Source of the DNA: PALSA-243 sp036268375
GTDB taxonomy: Bacteria; Acidobacteriota; Terriglobia; Bryobacterales; Bryobacteraceae
Length of the DNA: 24,132 bases
Assembly (NCBI GenBank): GCA_036268375.1
Contig: DATAUH010000257.1
Location: 1-24,132 of the forward strand
Reading direction: 5' to 3'
Shown here: positions 1 to 6,939 of the stretch, piece by piece
Layout: each line of letters begins with the position of its first letter
Numbering within the stretch: position 1 is the stretch's first letter
Program-made: the position numbers and the translations under genes
Notes under the pieces: model-generated
The model's database searches: none
Seen by the model: the letters and a program-made list of their open reading frames with translations, nothing else
What the model was told of the DNA's origin: nothing

Positions 1-171
1 CGATCAGCATTGCGCTAAGAAATAGGCTGTCCGCCAAGACTTAGGCCAACATGACGTTACGCCCCAGCTCGGCTGCGGCCTATACAGGGTCCCCGCGTCC
101 ACTATTTTTTTCACGCCCGTGCATAGCCGGATGGATCAGGAAACACGTGAGCGGACTGTTGAAATCGTGCA

Positions 172-2592
172 CTAAGCGACGCTGTTGTTGCGAATGTTGA
201 CCACTTTGGTGGTCTTTAACGAAGTCTCGAGCGCCCGCAACACGCGATCGAGTTCGGTTTCCTGCACCGGTTTCGGCAGCACGAAACGTCCATCGCCTTC
301 GAAATCCGCGGCCAGTTCCGAGTCGTACCCTTCGGAGAGCAGAACAAAGCCGCCGACGCGTGAATGCATGCGTTCGGAGAGCTCCACCCAGTTCAGGCCG
401 GGCGCATGCACGGAGCAGAACGCCGCATCGAAGCGCACGCGCTGCGCCAGATCGAGTCCATTGTCGGCATTGTTCAGCGGCACCACACGAAAGCCGCGCG
501 CCGAGAGTAGCGCGATCAATTGGCGCTGCGCGCCTTCGTCGGATTCGATGACCAGGGCCGTCTTCTGGCTGACGGCGTCCGGTTTCGGCTGCGGGGTTGC
601 GGAAGATGCGGAGGCGGGGCGCTCTCGCGCGACAAGCGGCAGGTCCACCTCAAAGCGCGGATCGGCGTTTGACTTTTCAATCAGCCGGACTTCGCCGCCG
701 TGTCCCGCTACCACGCCGCGGGTGACGCTCAAGATAGACGCAGCCTCTTCGGGACGGCTCGATTCCGGGGCCGCTGAAAACGAAATTTCAACCAGCAGGC
801 GCTTGGCGAGTACGCTGGTGCGGATGGTGATCATCTTGCGCGGCGCTTCGGACAGCGATTGCTCCGCGTGCACCAGCAGATTTAAAAATACCTGTTCCAA
901 CTGGCCCTGTGAGCCCAACACGTTCAATGGTTCGCGGCTGATGCTTTCGGTCAGCCGTATGCCGCTGGCCTTCCAGTCGCCTTCGCGGAATTCAATCAGC
1001 GTACGCAGCAGGCCGCCTACGGAAACCGGGCGCGCCTCCGATTGTTCGGCGGCGGCGTAGGAGACCAGCCGCGCTACGATACCCGATGCCTTCTGTGCTT
1101 CGGCGGAGATGGCCTTCAAATCGCGCTCCGCGCTATCGAGCGAATCGCGCCCCAGCGCCAGGTTCGCCAACTCCGTGATCGAAGCCAGCGGCGTTTGCAG
1201 TTCGTTGACGACGCCCGAAATCAGGCGGCCGACCGCGGCCATTTTCTCAGTGCGGAAAAGCTGTGTTTGCACGGTGCGCTGCGCCAGCAGGCGGAGTGCG
1301 GCGCCGATCTGGTTCCCCAAGTGCTGCGCCAGGGCCTGCTCATCGGCCGTGAAGTCGCGCATACGGTCATCCTGGTCGAGCTCCATCACGCCGATCACTT
1401 CGCCCTGCGCCATCATGGGCACGAACAGCAGCGATTTGGGCGCGCTGCGCTCGGCGCTGGTGATGGGGAACGGGCTGCGCGTAACATCCGGAATCACCAG
1501 CAACGTGCGGTAGTGGAAGCAGGCGGCGGCGCCGGATTGCGTACCTGCCGGCGGAGTGGTGGCAAGCGGTATGGAGGCCGATTCCTCGGACTCCTCCGCC
1601 ACGCCATCCAAAGTTTTTGCCGCGCGGTTGTGCAGATATAAATGAACGCGCGAGATTGCCAGAATGGCCGGCAACGCTTCCGAAAGCCGCGCCCGTATGG
1701 CTTCGGGCGAGCCCGCGCCGACGATCTCTTCACCTAACTGGTAGATCTTGCGCAGCCGTTCACGCTGTGTGCGCACGCGCCGCTCACGACCCCACAAGAT
1801 GACGGCGATGCCGATTAGCGCGGATGCGCCCAAGACGGCAGCCACGGCGGGATAGCCCAGCCCGCGCTCCTTGCGCACCACGCTCTCCGGGACCGGCGCC
1901 AGCACTTCGAAGGAATGGTTGTAGGGCGGCCGGGGACAATATTGGGAAGCGATGCCGGTGGCCTCTACCGTGTCTCCCTTGTCATAGGCGGCGAACTCGC
2001 CGGTGGGCTGACCCTGTTCGCGCGCGAGAAAGACCCAGACGTCCTGCGCCCCAGCCAGCGTAATCAGCGGCCCGGACATTGTCGCCGACACCGATTTCAC
2101 GCGTCCTTCGGTGCGCACCAGGCGTCCCAAGTATTTGAAGCCGGCCAGATCGCGAAGCGTAATCGAAACCGGCGCCGGGACTGGCTTTTGGCCTAAAAGC
2201 TCGATCGATTGCGGAAGCACTACGGGCATGCCCATGCGCTGTGAAATCACGCCGATCACGCGCAACTCGTTCCCGGGATGGTAAACGTCCAAATCGTGCT
2301 TGGGCGCCGGGGACGCAAGAATCGCGCCGCCTTCCGAATCCTGAATCGCAATTGCGGTGTACTCGGGGAAGTGAATCGCGGGGCCGTTCACCACGCCACG
2401 CAGCACTACCGTTTGGGCATCGTAAGCGGAGGCGAAATTCGCCCCGACGCGTTGATTAATTTGGGCCAGGGTGGGATGTGGAAGGGTCGCAGGCGGCTCG
2501 GGCGAGATCGACGTCTCGGCCGAAGCCACGCCCGTAAGGAGCCAAAGCCCCAGGACCGCTATTTTCTGGCCAAATCGTAAACAGCCAGCCAT
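172..2592 (-). CDS. Membrane sensor histidine kinase-like protein with degenerate kinase and receiver domains (probable pseudokinase)
   Basis: 806 residues. A signal-peptide-like start (about 1-26) is followed by a periplasmic region with two OB-fold-like segments (about 40-235), a membrane helix (about 249-268), a GAF-like region (about 285-435), an HisKA-like helix pair (about 446-510), an HATPase-like region (about 530-650) and a receiver-like domain (about 676-790). The architecture is that of a hybrid sensor kinase, but key residues are missing. The H-box reads SGVVNELQTPL, with Asn463 (codon aac) where the phosphorylated His belongs. The N-box Asn is replaced by His (NLLVHAEQ), and no glycine-rich G1/G2 ATP boxes are visible. 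The receiver reads FCSVHAPG, with Ser727 in place of the phosphorylated Asp, although the conserved Lys-Pro (LPKPV) is kept. The frame is open throughout, so it is not an obvious decayed gene. Its start overlaps the end of the HAD gene by 34 bases, so it is the last gene of a cutA-HAD operon. I infer a non-catalytic sensor or scaffold. Confidence 0.8.
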   Translation of the reverse strand: MAGCLRFGQKIAVLGLWLLTGVASAETSISPEPPATLPHPTLAQINQRVGANFASAYDAQTVVLRGVVNGPAIHFPEYTAIAIQDSEGGAILASPAPKHDLDVYHPGNELRVIGVISQRMGMPVVLPQSIELLGQKPVPAPVSITLRDLAGFKYLGRLVRTEGRVKSVSATMSGPLITLAGAQDVWVFLAREQGQPTGEFAAYDKGDTVEATGIASQYCPRPPYNHSFEVLAPVPESVVRKERGLGYPAVAAVLGASALIGIAVILWGRERRVRTQRERLRKIYQLGEEIVGAGSPEAIRARLSEALPAILAISRVHLYLHNRAAKTLDGVAEESEESASIPLATTPPAGTQSGAAACFHYRTLLVIPDVTRSPFPITSAERSAPKSLLFVPMMAQGEVIGVMELDQDDRMRDFTADEQALAQHLGNQIGAALRLLAQRTVQTQLFRTEKMAAVGRLISGVVNELQTPLASITELANLALGRDSLDSAERDLKAISAEAQKASGIVARLVSYAAAEQSEARPVSVGGLLRTLIEFREGDWKASGIRLTESISREPLNVLGSQGQLEQVFLNLLVHAEQSLSEAPRKMITIRTSVLAKRLLVEISFSAAPESSRPEEAASILSVTRGVVAGHGGEVRLIEKSNADPRFEVDLPLVARERPASASSATPQPKPDAVSQKTALVIESDEGAQRQLIALLSARGFRVVPLNNADNGLDLAQRVRFDAAFCSVHAPGLNWVELSERMHSRVGGFVLLSEGYDSELAADFEGDGRFVLPKPVQETELDRVLRALETSLKTTKVVNIRNNSVA

Positions 2593-3221
2593 GCTTCCAG
2601 TTCCCCGCTTGAAAAATTATCGATGGTAAGCTCCGTGCCGGGCAAGTCAACGTGCGTGGTACCGAGTCCGATCACCCGCATTCCTGCGGCTTTGCCGGCC
2701 GCCACTCCCGAATGCGAGTCTTCAAACACTACGCACTCGGCCTTCTCGATTTTCAGTAACTCTGCCGCCTTCAGATAAATCTCAGGATTCGGCTTAGGAT
2801 AGCTTACCTGATGGCCGTCCACCACCACCTGAAAATAAGGACGCAGGCCGGCGGTGTCCAGAATGAAGTGCACGTTGGCGGGTTCGGCGTTGCTGGCGAC
2901 CGCCTTGGGAATGTGGCGGTACTTATCCAGGAACTGCTTTAGCCCCGGAACCAGCATGCTTTCCACGTTGCCCCCCGCCATTTCGCGATAGAGCGCCTCT
3001 TTGGCGAAGCCGCGCGCGCTGACTTCTTCATCGCTCAACTGTTCGCCGAAATAATCACGCACGATCTGATCGTTGCGGCGGCCGTACATGCGCTGGTGCA
3101 TTTCCTCCGTTGTATCGAGCCCATAGCGGCGGTTGAAAGCCTCCCAGGCCTGGCGATGCATCGGGTTGGAATTGACAATCACACCGTCCATATCGAACAG
3201 GAATGCGGAAACAGGCGTCAC
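2559..3221 (-). CDS. HAD-superfamily hydrolase, beta-phosphoglucomutase/phosphatase-like
   Basis: 220 residues, the usual size for a HAD subfamily I enzyme with a small helical cap. Motif I is FDMDGVIVNS, with Asp10 as nucleophile and Asp12 as acid/base. Motif II is the Ser in VASNAEP, motif III the Lys in YPKPNPEIY, and motif IV the acidic pair in VVFEDSHSG. These are the residues for Mg-dependent phosphate transfer or hydrolysis on a small phosphorylated metabolite, probably a sugar phosphate. The substrate cannot be read from sequence. Translation starts at GTG (3221-3219), and GTGA overlaps the cutA stop by 4 bases, with AGGA about 10 bases upstream, so the gene is likely translationally coupled to cutA. 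Its own end overlaps the start of the sensor-like gene by 34 bases. No key residue is missing. Confidence 0.9.
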   Translation of the reverse strand: MTPVSAFLFDMDGVIVNSNPMHRQAWEAFNRRYGLDTTEEMHQRMYGRRNDQIVRDYFGEQLSDEEVSARGFAKEALYREMAGGNVESMLVPGLKQFLDKYRHIPKAVASNAEPANVHFILDTAGLRPYFQVVVDGHQVSYPKPNPEIYLKAAELLKIEKAECVVFEDSHSGVAAGKAAGMRVIGLGTTHVDLPGTELTIDNFSSGELEAWLAVYDLARK

Positions 3222-3616
3222 GATTGCGTTCCTGGGCTGCTCTCCACCTCTACCTGTGGATTGCCGTCCGGTTCGGCGCGCCCATCGCTTTCCGCCTCAG
3301 CCTGCAGACTGCCCGCGAGCCATGCGAGATAGGCGGGCGACCCATCGATCACCGGCAGCGCCAGCGCTTCCGGCAGTTCGTAGGAGTGCGCGCTTTCGAG
3401 CGCGGCCCGCAACGCATCGAACTGGGCGCGCGCGGACTTGATGATCAGCAGGCACTCCGGCGCCGATTCGATCTCTCCTTTCCAGCGGTAGACGCTTTTG
3501 ACGCTTGGCAGAATGTTCACGCATGCAGCCAATCGGCGCTCCAACAGCAGGTTGGCCAAGCGTCCGGCCTCCTCTTCAGAAGCGCAGGTACTGAGAACCA
3601 CAATCTTGTCGGTCAT
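3218..3616 (-). CDS. cutA: CutA family divalent-cation tolerance protein
   Basis: 132 residues from ATG 3616. A longer open frame extends upstream, but the CutA fold begins at this Met (MTDKIVVLSTCASEEEA), so I chose it. Family hallmarks are the first strand with STCAS, the AxxLLERRLAACVNI helix-strand, the YRWKGEIE strand and the PEALALPVIDGSPAYLAWL C-terminal part. CutA proteins form tight cytoplasmic trimers. The name comes from E. coli copper tolerance, but the biochemical role is still unclear. The usual length is about 105-115 residues; here an acidic, probably disordered tail of about 24 residues is added. No purine-rich ribosome site is visible upstream of this ATG. It is first in a minus-strand operon with the HAD and sensor-like genes, and divergent from the FtsB-like gene across 64 bases. 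Confidence 0.88.
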   Translation of the reverse strand: MTDKIVVLSTCASEEEAGRLANLLLERRLAACVNILPSVKSVYRWKGEIESAPECLLIIKSARAQFDALRAALESAHSYELPEALALPVIDGSPAYLAWLAGSLQAEAESDGRAEPDGNPQVEVESSPGTQS

Positions 3617-3680
3617 GAGGAAAAAAGGGAGAGAGAAACTTGCCCCTAGTGCTAATATTATCTTCCAGGCGTCACCTCCC

Positions 3681-3974
3681 ATGAAAGGCCCTCTCATCAA
3701 GTCGGCATATTTTGCGGCATTTCTCGTGGCTGCCACGTATGCTTTTTTTACGTTGCGCGGGCCGCACGGAGTTCCGTGGCTGCTGGAAAAGCAGCACGAG
3801 ATCCAGCAGATCGAAGACCAGAACGGGAAGATGGACAAGGAAATCGAGCGCATGCGCGATCACATCAAGCGGCTCGAGAGCAACGCGTCCGAACAGGAGC
3901 TCGAAATTCGGGAGCGTCTGAAACTGGTCAAGCCGGGCGAGAAGGTTTACATCACAGGGAAGCCGAAGGAATAG
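3681..3974 (+). CDS. FtsB/DivIC-like septum formation initiator protein
   Basis: 97 residues from ATG 3681. A single N-terminal membrane helix (about 7-25) is followed by a charged heptad-rich coiled coil (about 33-68, from LLEKQHEIQQIEDQN through ERMRDHIKRLESNA). A short conserved tail follows, with EIRERLKLVKPGEKVYI close to the family's 'R-E-x-L-x-L-V-x-P-G-E' motif. These proteins are bitopic, with the coiled coil in the periplasm, and join FtsL and FtsQ in the divisome. An in-frame upstream extension to 3498 would read through cutA antisense and is not supported. The ribosome site is weak. An AT-rich patch (gctaatattat, 3651-3661) in the divergent cutA gap could hold promoter elements. 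The nearby wall-synthesis operon fits a role in envelope growth. The family is short and weakly conserved, so the exact ortholog is uncertain. Confidence 0.8.
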   Translation: MKGPLIKSAYFAAFLVAATYAFFTLRGPHGVPWLLEKQHEIQQIEDQNGKMDKEIERMRDHIKRLESNASEQELEIRERLKLVKPGEKVYITGKPKE

Positions 3975-4094
3975 GCGACCGGGCAAGGTTCATGTTCAGG
4001 ACTCCCGTTCCAGCTTAGAGTAAACGGCCTCGTTTCGCTTCTGTGCGGTTGTCTGGAAAATATCCACGGTTTCGGTTCGGAACCGCTTGCTCTA

Positions 4095-4859
4095 TCACTG
4101 TCCCGCTTCTGGTGGCTGCGCCTCCTGTAGAGCGCTCAGGTATTCGCTCAACGTTGCATCCAGGCGCCGGTAGAGAAGGGCATTGAAAGCGGCGGCTCCC
4201 TGTCCTGCCTGTTCCTGCTGCAAGCTGCCGATGTATTCAAGCCGGTCCTCCGGGCGCACCGCAACGGGTGGGTAACTGCCGCGAATCAAGATAAGATTCA
4301 TCAGAAGCCGCGCCGTCCGTCCATTGCCGTCATTGAATGGATGAATATCTGCGAGGCGGCGGTGCGCGTCGAACGCGGTTTGCGGTATATGAGGAGCAGA
4401 CCCGAGCCAGGCGGCGAAGTCGCCCATGAGCGCCGGGATCTCTGCCGGCGGCGGAAATGTGTACCGCGCGAACTCGGTGCGAACGTAACGGGAAAGGTCG
4501 GCATATTGACCGGCGATCTGCGGCGCGGACCGGTGCATCACCAGCTTGTGCAGGTTGCGGACATCGCTTTCGGTGACCGGCATTTCGCGGCGCGCGAGTT
4601 CGCGAACGTAACGGATGGCGTCATAGTGGTCAAGCGCCTCCAGATGGTCCTTCAGCGGCTTGCTGCCAACTGTAATCCCTTTTTCGATTACGAGCGTGGT
4701 TTCGACGGGGCTGAGCGTATTGCCCTCAATGGCGTTCGATGTGTACGTAAGCTCGATATCGTAATAATGCTCCAGATTGGCGAGCGCCCTCGGCGATAAC
4801 GGCCGCAATTCGTCCAGCCGCTTCCTTTTGGCGGCGATTGAGGTCAGGAGCTCGTCCAT
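4095..4859 (-). CDS. Fic domain protein, class II (N-terminal inhibitory helix), probable AMP transferase
   Basis: 254 residues from ATG 4859. An in-frame GTG at 4895 would add 12 residues, but the ATG has a weak GAG upstream and a more typical N-terminus. The catalytic Fic motif is intact, HPFNDGNGRTAR at 173-184, with His173 as base, Asp177 for metal binding, Asn179 and Gly180 for the anion hole, and Arg181 and Arg184. Near the N-terminus is the inhibitory motif (S/T)xxxE(G/N), here SNAIEG at 41-46, whose Glu45 is expected to bind Arg184 and block ATP. This places it in the self-inhibited class II. Such proteins transfer AMP from ATP to target hydroxyls. The target is unknown, and no FicA-like antitoxin gene flanks it because the inhibitor is built in. 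It converges with the FtsB-like gene across 120 bases. Confidence 0.92.
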   Translation of the reverse strand: MDELLTSIAAKRKRLDELRPLSPRALANLEHYYDIELTYTSNAIEGNTLSPVETTLVIEKGITVGSKPLKDHLEALDHYDAIRYVRELARREMPVTESDVRNLHKLVMHRSAPQIAGQYADLSRYVRTEFARYTFPPPAEIPALMGDFAAWLGSAPHIPQTAFDAHRRLADIHPFNDGNGRTARLLMNLILIRGSYPPVAVRPEDRLEYIGSLQQEQAGQGAAAFNALLYRRLDATLSEYLSALQEAQPPEAGQ

Positions 4860-4962
4860 GACGCTCAACGAATAGCACGTCAGGGCCGATTCCACAGAGG
4901 TGAATCTTCAGTCGTGCATAACGGCCGCGTATTGCCTATCGATTGCTAAGAGAACGGAGGCG

Positions 4963-4989
4963 TTTGGCGGCCGACACCCATGCGATAAA
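4963..4989 (+). promoter_or_regulatory. Candidate extended -10 promoter for the fluoride-resistance unit
   Basis: TGC followed by GATAAA (4981-4989) looks like an extended -10 element. TTTGGC (4963-4968) lies upstream at a short 15-base spacing and could be a weak -35. A start about 7 bases past the -10 falls near 4996, immediately before the first base-paired strand of the fluoride aptamer, as expected for a riboswitch leader. This is assigned by eye only. Confidence 0.4.
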
Positions 4990-4995
4990 CTGAAG

Positions 4996-5066
4996 GTGAC
5001 GGCGATGGAGTTCGCCACAACCGCCCCGCGAGGGCTGATGACTCCTACCGAGTGAAGGTTGGAGTC
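4996..5066 (+). ncRNA. Fluoride riboswitch (crcB RNA) with Shine-Dalgarno-sequestering platform
   Basis: The core matches the crcB RNA consensus. GGCGA (5001-5005) pairs with TCGCC (5012-5016), leaving loop TGGAGT. The conserved ACAACC follows, then GCCC/GGGC (5023-5026 with 5032-5035), then CTGATGACTCC. The loop GGAGT (5007-5011) can form the aptamer pseudoknot with ACTCC (5041-5045). The same 3' strand GACTCC (5040-5045) is also perfectly complementary to GGAGTC (5061-5066), which contains the crcB Shine-Dalgarno GGAG. The two pairings exclude each other: fluoride stabilises the pseudoknot and frees the ribosome site, while without fluoride the site is hidden. The class is known; the switch mechanism here is inferred from complementarity. 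The downstream crcB gene confirms the context. Confidence 0.93.
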
Positions 5067-5070
5067 TATT

Positions 5071-5445
5071 ATGCAAACAGTCCTCCTGATTTCAGCCGGC
5101 GCAATCATCGGCGCCAATCTTCGTTACTTTGTTGCGCAGTATGTAGCCAAGCTCATCCCGTCGAGCTTTCCTTTCGGTACGCTCATCATCAACATCTCCG
5201 CCAGCTTCATCCTCGGCTTTTTTCTCATCTGGACCAGCGAGCGGGTGTTGGCAGATCCCCGCTGGCGTCTGTTCATCGCGGTGGGTTTCTGCGCCACCTA
5301 CTCGACGTATTCCAGTTATGCGTTTGAGACGTTCGCTCTTTTTGAGAGAGGACAGTTTTCATTGGCCGCTCTGAATTTTCTGGTTACTAACGCGGTGTGC
5401 TTCGTTGCGGTCGTGCTTGGGGCCGTACTGGCTCGCAATCTATAG
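5071..5445 (+). CDS. crcB: CrcB/FluC fluoride channel
   Basis: 124 residues with four hydrophobic helices, the size of a Fluc channel subunit. It starts at ATG 5071, with GGAG at 5061-5064; an in-frame ATG 12 bases upstream lies over that site and is unlikely. Family motifs visible are GAIIGANLRYF, the P-x-GTLxxNxSxSFxLG segment (FPFGTLIINISASFILG) and the third-helix track GFCATYSTYSSYAFE. In most family members that track reads closer to TTFSTFS, so two pore-lining Phe positions appear to be Tyr here. Fluc proteins are dual-topology dimers in the inner membrane that let fluoride leave the cell passively. The fluoride riboswitch just upstream gives direct support for function and regulation. 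The DUF190 gene follows 15 bases after the stop. Confidence 0.95.
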   Translation: MQTVLLISAGAIIGANLRYFVAQYVAKLIPSSFPFGTLIINISASFILGFFLIWTSERVLADPRWRLFIAVGFCATYSTYSSYAFETFALFERGQFSLAALNFLVTNAVCFVAVVLGAVLARNL

Positions 5446-5460
5446 GAAAAGGACTTGCAA

Positions 5461-5766
5461 ATGAAAACGGCCGTCCAAATTACCATGTATCTGAATGAAT
5501 CCGACAAGTGGAACCAGATTTTGCAGATGCTGCGGCGGGAAAATGTGGCTGGGGCGAGCGCGTTCCACGCGGTCGCAGGGTTCAACGGTAGAAATCACGT
5601 TCATACATCGGGGTTGGTTGACGCCGGTGGTAATCTTCCGGTCGTGATCATCTTTGTGGATCTGGAGGAGCATGTCAGCCGCGTCCTTCCCAAAGTATTC
5701 GAACTGGCGCCGAACCGGCTGATCGTGCGCGAAAACGTCACGATCGAACAAGGCGCCCTCGAATAA
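5461..5766 (+). CDS. DUF190 family PII-like protein
   Basis: 101 residues from ATG 5461, with AAGGA (5449-5453) as ribosome site. The sequence has the ferredoxin-like pattern of DUF190: an opening strand (VQITMYLNESDKW), a helix (ILQMLRRENVAGASAFHAVAGF) with the typical Gly-Ala-x-x-x-x-x-x-x-x-Gly turn, a His-containing strand (NHVHTS), then PVVIIFVDLEEHVSRVLPKVFEL. DUF190 proteins resemble GlnB/PII trimers and often sit beside crcB, so a supporting or sensing role in fluoride tolerance is likely but not proven. The gene is close behind crcB with no terminator between them, and should share the riboswitch-controlled transcript. Confidence 0.88.
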   Translation: MKTAVQITMYLNESDKWNQILQMLRRENVAGASAFHAVAGFNGRNHVHTSGLVDAGGNLPVVIIFVDLEEHVSRVLPKVFELAPNRLIVRENVTIEQGALE

Positions 5767-5850
5767 CTGTTCCGCGTTATTGAAATACCAGTCGAGAGCA
5801 GACCAGTCCGACTAGCCAATCTCGAAGGAGCGTCATCAGACACACCGAGC

Positions 5851-5870
5851 TACGTTAGCTTTGTAACGTA
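5851..5870. repeat. Perfect 7-bp inverted repeat upstream of the exported kinase-like gene
   Basis: TACGTTA (5851-5857) and TAACGTA (5864-5870) are perfect inverted copies around a 6-base spacer and end 7 bases before ATG 5878. No T-tract follows, so it is not a classical terminator. Its position suits an operator or an mRNA hairpin at the start of translation. Function is inferred only from position. Confidence 0.4.
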
Positions 5871-5877
5871 CGATTGG

Positions 5878-6933
5878 ATGTGCGAGTTGGCGCCCTGCGT
5901 GCACTTCACAGGGCTAGTGCGCTGGCTAATCTCGCTTCCGCTGCTTGCAACTATGGCTGCTCCGACCGTCCTTGGGGACGATCCAGCGCCCAGAAGCTAC
6001 ACTCAAATTCCGGAAATTGCCAACGGCCAATCCATAATCTGGCACGATCCCGGTGCGGTGGAGCAACTCGATTTTCGCTATGGCATCGGCGGGCAGAACG
6101 AAGTTCCCGCGCCGCCGTTTGTCTTTGACAAAGAAGACACCACCGGCACCGCGCCCAAGGTGCAGGTGAAAGACGCGAACGGGCGAACGTGGGTGATCAA
6201 GTTTGGCCACGAGGCTAAGCCCGATGTTTTCGGTTCACGCTTGGCTTGGGCCGTGGGCTATTGGACAGAGGCGAACTACTTCGTCCCTCAAGGCGTGATC
6301 CAGGGCGTGAAACACCTGACGCGGGCGCATCAATATGTAGATGGTAGCGGCCGATTTAAAGAGGGCCGCTTTCAACTGCGCAGCGACGATCCTAAGTACA
6401 TAGAAAACGTCAATTGGGATTGGGACAAGAACCCGTTCGCCGGCATGCCGCAGCTCAATGGACTCAAGATCATGATGATGCTTGTCTCCAACTGGGACGA
6501 CAAAGATTATCGCGACGCGGCAACACGGGGTGGCAATACGGCCATTTACCAGCAGGGCGGCAAGTACATCTTCTTCATCGATGACTGGGGCGCCTCATTC
6601 GGAAATTGGGGCAAAGTTTTCACACGGTCGAAGTGGAACTGCCGCGAATATCTGGATGAAAGTCGCGATTTCGTAAAGGGCGTCAACATGGACATTCAGT
6701 GGGGCTACGTCGGCCAGCACACCGGCCTGATGACTCAGGGCGTGCGCCCTAGCGACGTTCAATGGCTGATGCAGTATCTGGGCCGCATCACGGATGAGCA
6801 GTTGAAAGCGGGCTTAGAGAGCAGCGGCGCTTCACCCGAAGAAACGCAGAACTGCATCGAGGGTCTACACTTGCGAATCGGACAGTTGCGCACCGTGGGC
6901 AGCATGGCCGTCGCCAGCGCGCCGGCTCACTAA
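5878..6933 (+). CDS. Exported protein of unknown function with PI3/4-kinase-like or Fam20-like catalytic residues
   Basis: 351 residues from ATG 5878. An in-frame GTG 13 codons later (start of VRWLISLPLLATMAA) would give a tighter signal peptide, and neither start has a strong ribosome site. An N-terminal hydrophobic stretch (about 14-32) suggests export. I do not recognise a named family. The central region has the spacing of an atypical kinase: Lys108 in WVIKFG with Glu112 just after; SNWDDKD (204-210) then Asn220 (GGNTAIY), like a catalytic loop with Asp and Asn; and FFIDDWGASFG (232-242), like a DFG-type metal-binding motif. Many tryptophans and a conserved-looking WDWDKNPFAGMPQL segment are present. 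No tail resembling a cell-wall anchor is seen. The next gene on the opposite strand ends only 6 bases away. The kinase reading is inference, and the protein could be a non-catalytic relative. Confidence 0.7.
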   Translation: MCELAPCVHFTGLVRWLISLPLLATMAAPTVLGDDPAPRSYTQIPEIANGQSIIWHDPGAVEQLDFRYGIGGQNEVPAPPFVFDKEDTTGTAPKVQVKDANGRTWVIKFGHEAKPDVFGSRLAWAVGYWTEANYFVPQGVIQGVKHLTRAHQYVDGSGRFKEGRFQLRSDDPKYIENVNWDWDKNPFAGMPQLNGLKIMMMLVSNWDDKDYRDAATRGGNTAIYQQGGKYIFFIDDWGASFGNWGKVFTRSKWNCREYLDESRDFVKGVNMDIQWGYVGQHTGLMTQGVRPSDVQWLMQYLGRITDEQLKAGLESSGASPEETQNCIEGLHLRIGQLRTVGSMAVASAPAH

Positions 6934-6939
6934 TCGCGA

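Noticed and set aside
185..1060. Open frame of 291 codons on the plus strand at the left end
   Set aside because: Antisense shadow of the sensor-like gene; Ser/Arg-rich with no motif.
172..2592. Calling the sensor-like gene a pseudogene
   Set aside because: The frame is open over 806 codons with all domains in order; missing catalytic residues alone do not show decay.
4065..4090. Possible hairpin between the FtsB-like and Fic genes (GGTT/AACC pairing)
   Set aside because: Short stem with imperfect arms and no T-run; not convincing as a terminator.
5851..5870. Inverted repeat read as a terminator for the fluoride operon
   Set aside because: Stem of only 7 bp, half A/T, with no T-tract after it; kept only as a possible operator or hairpin.
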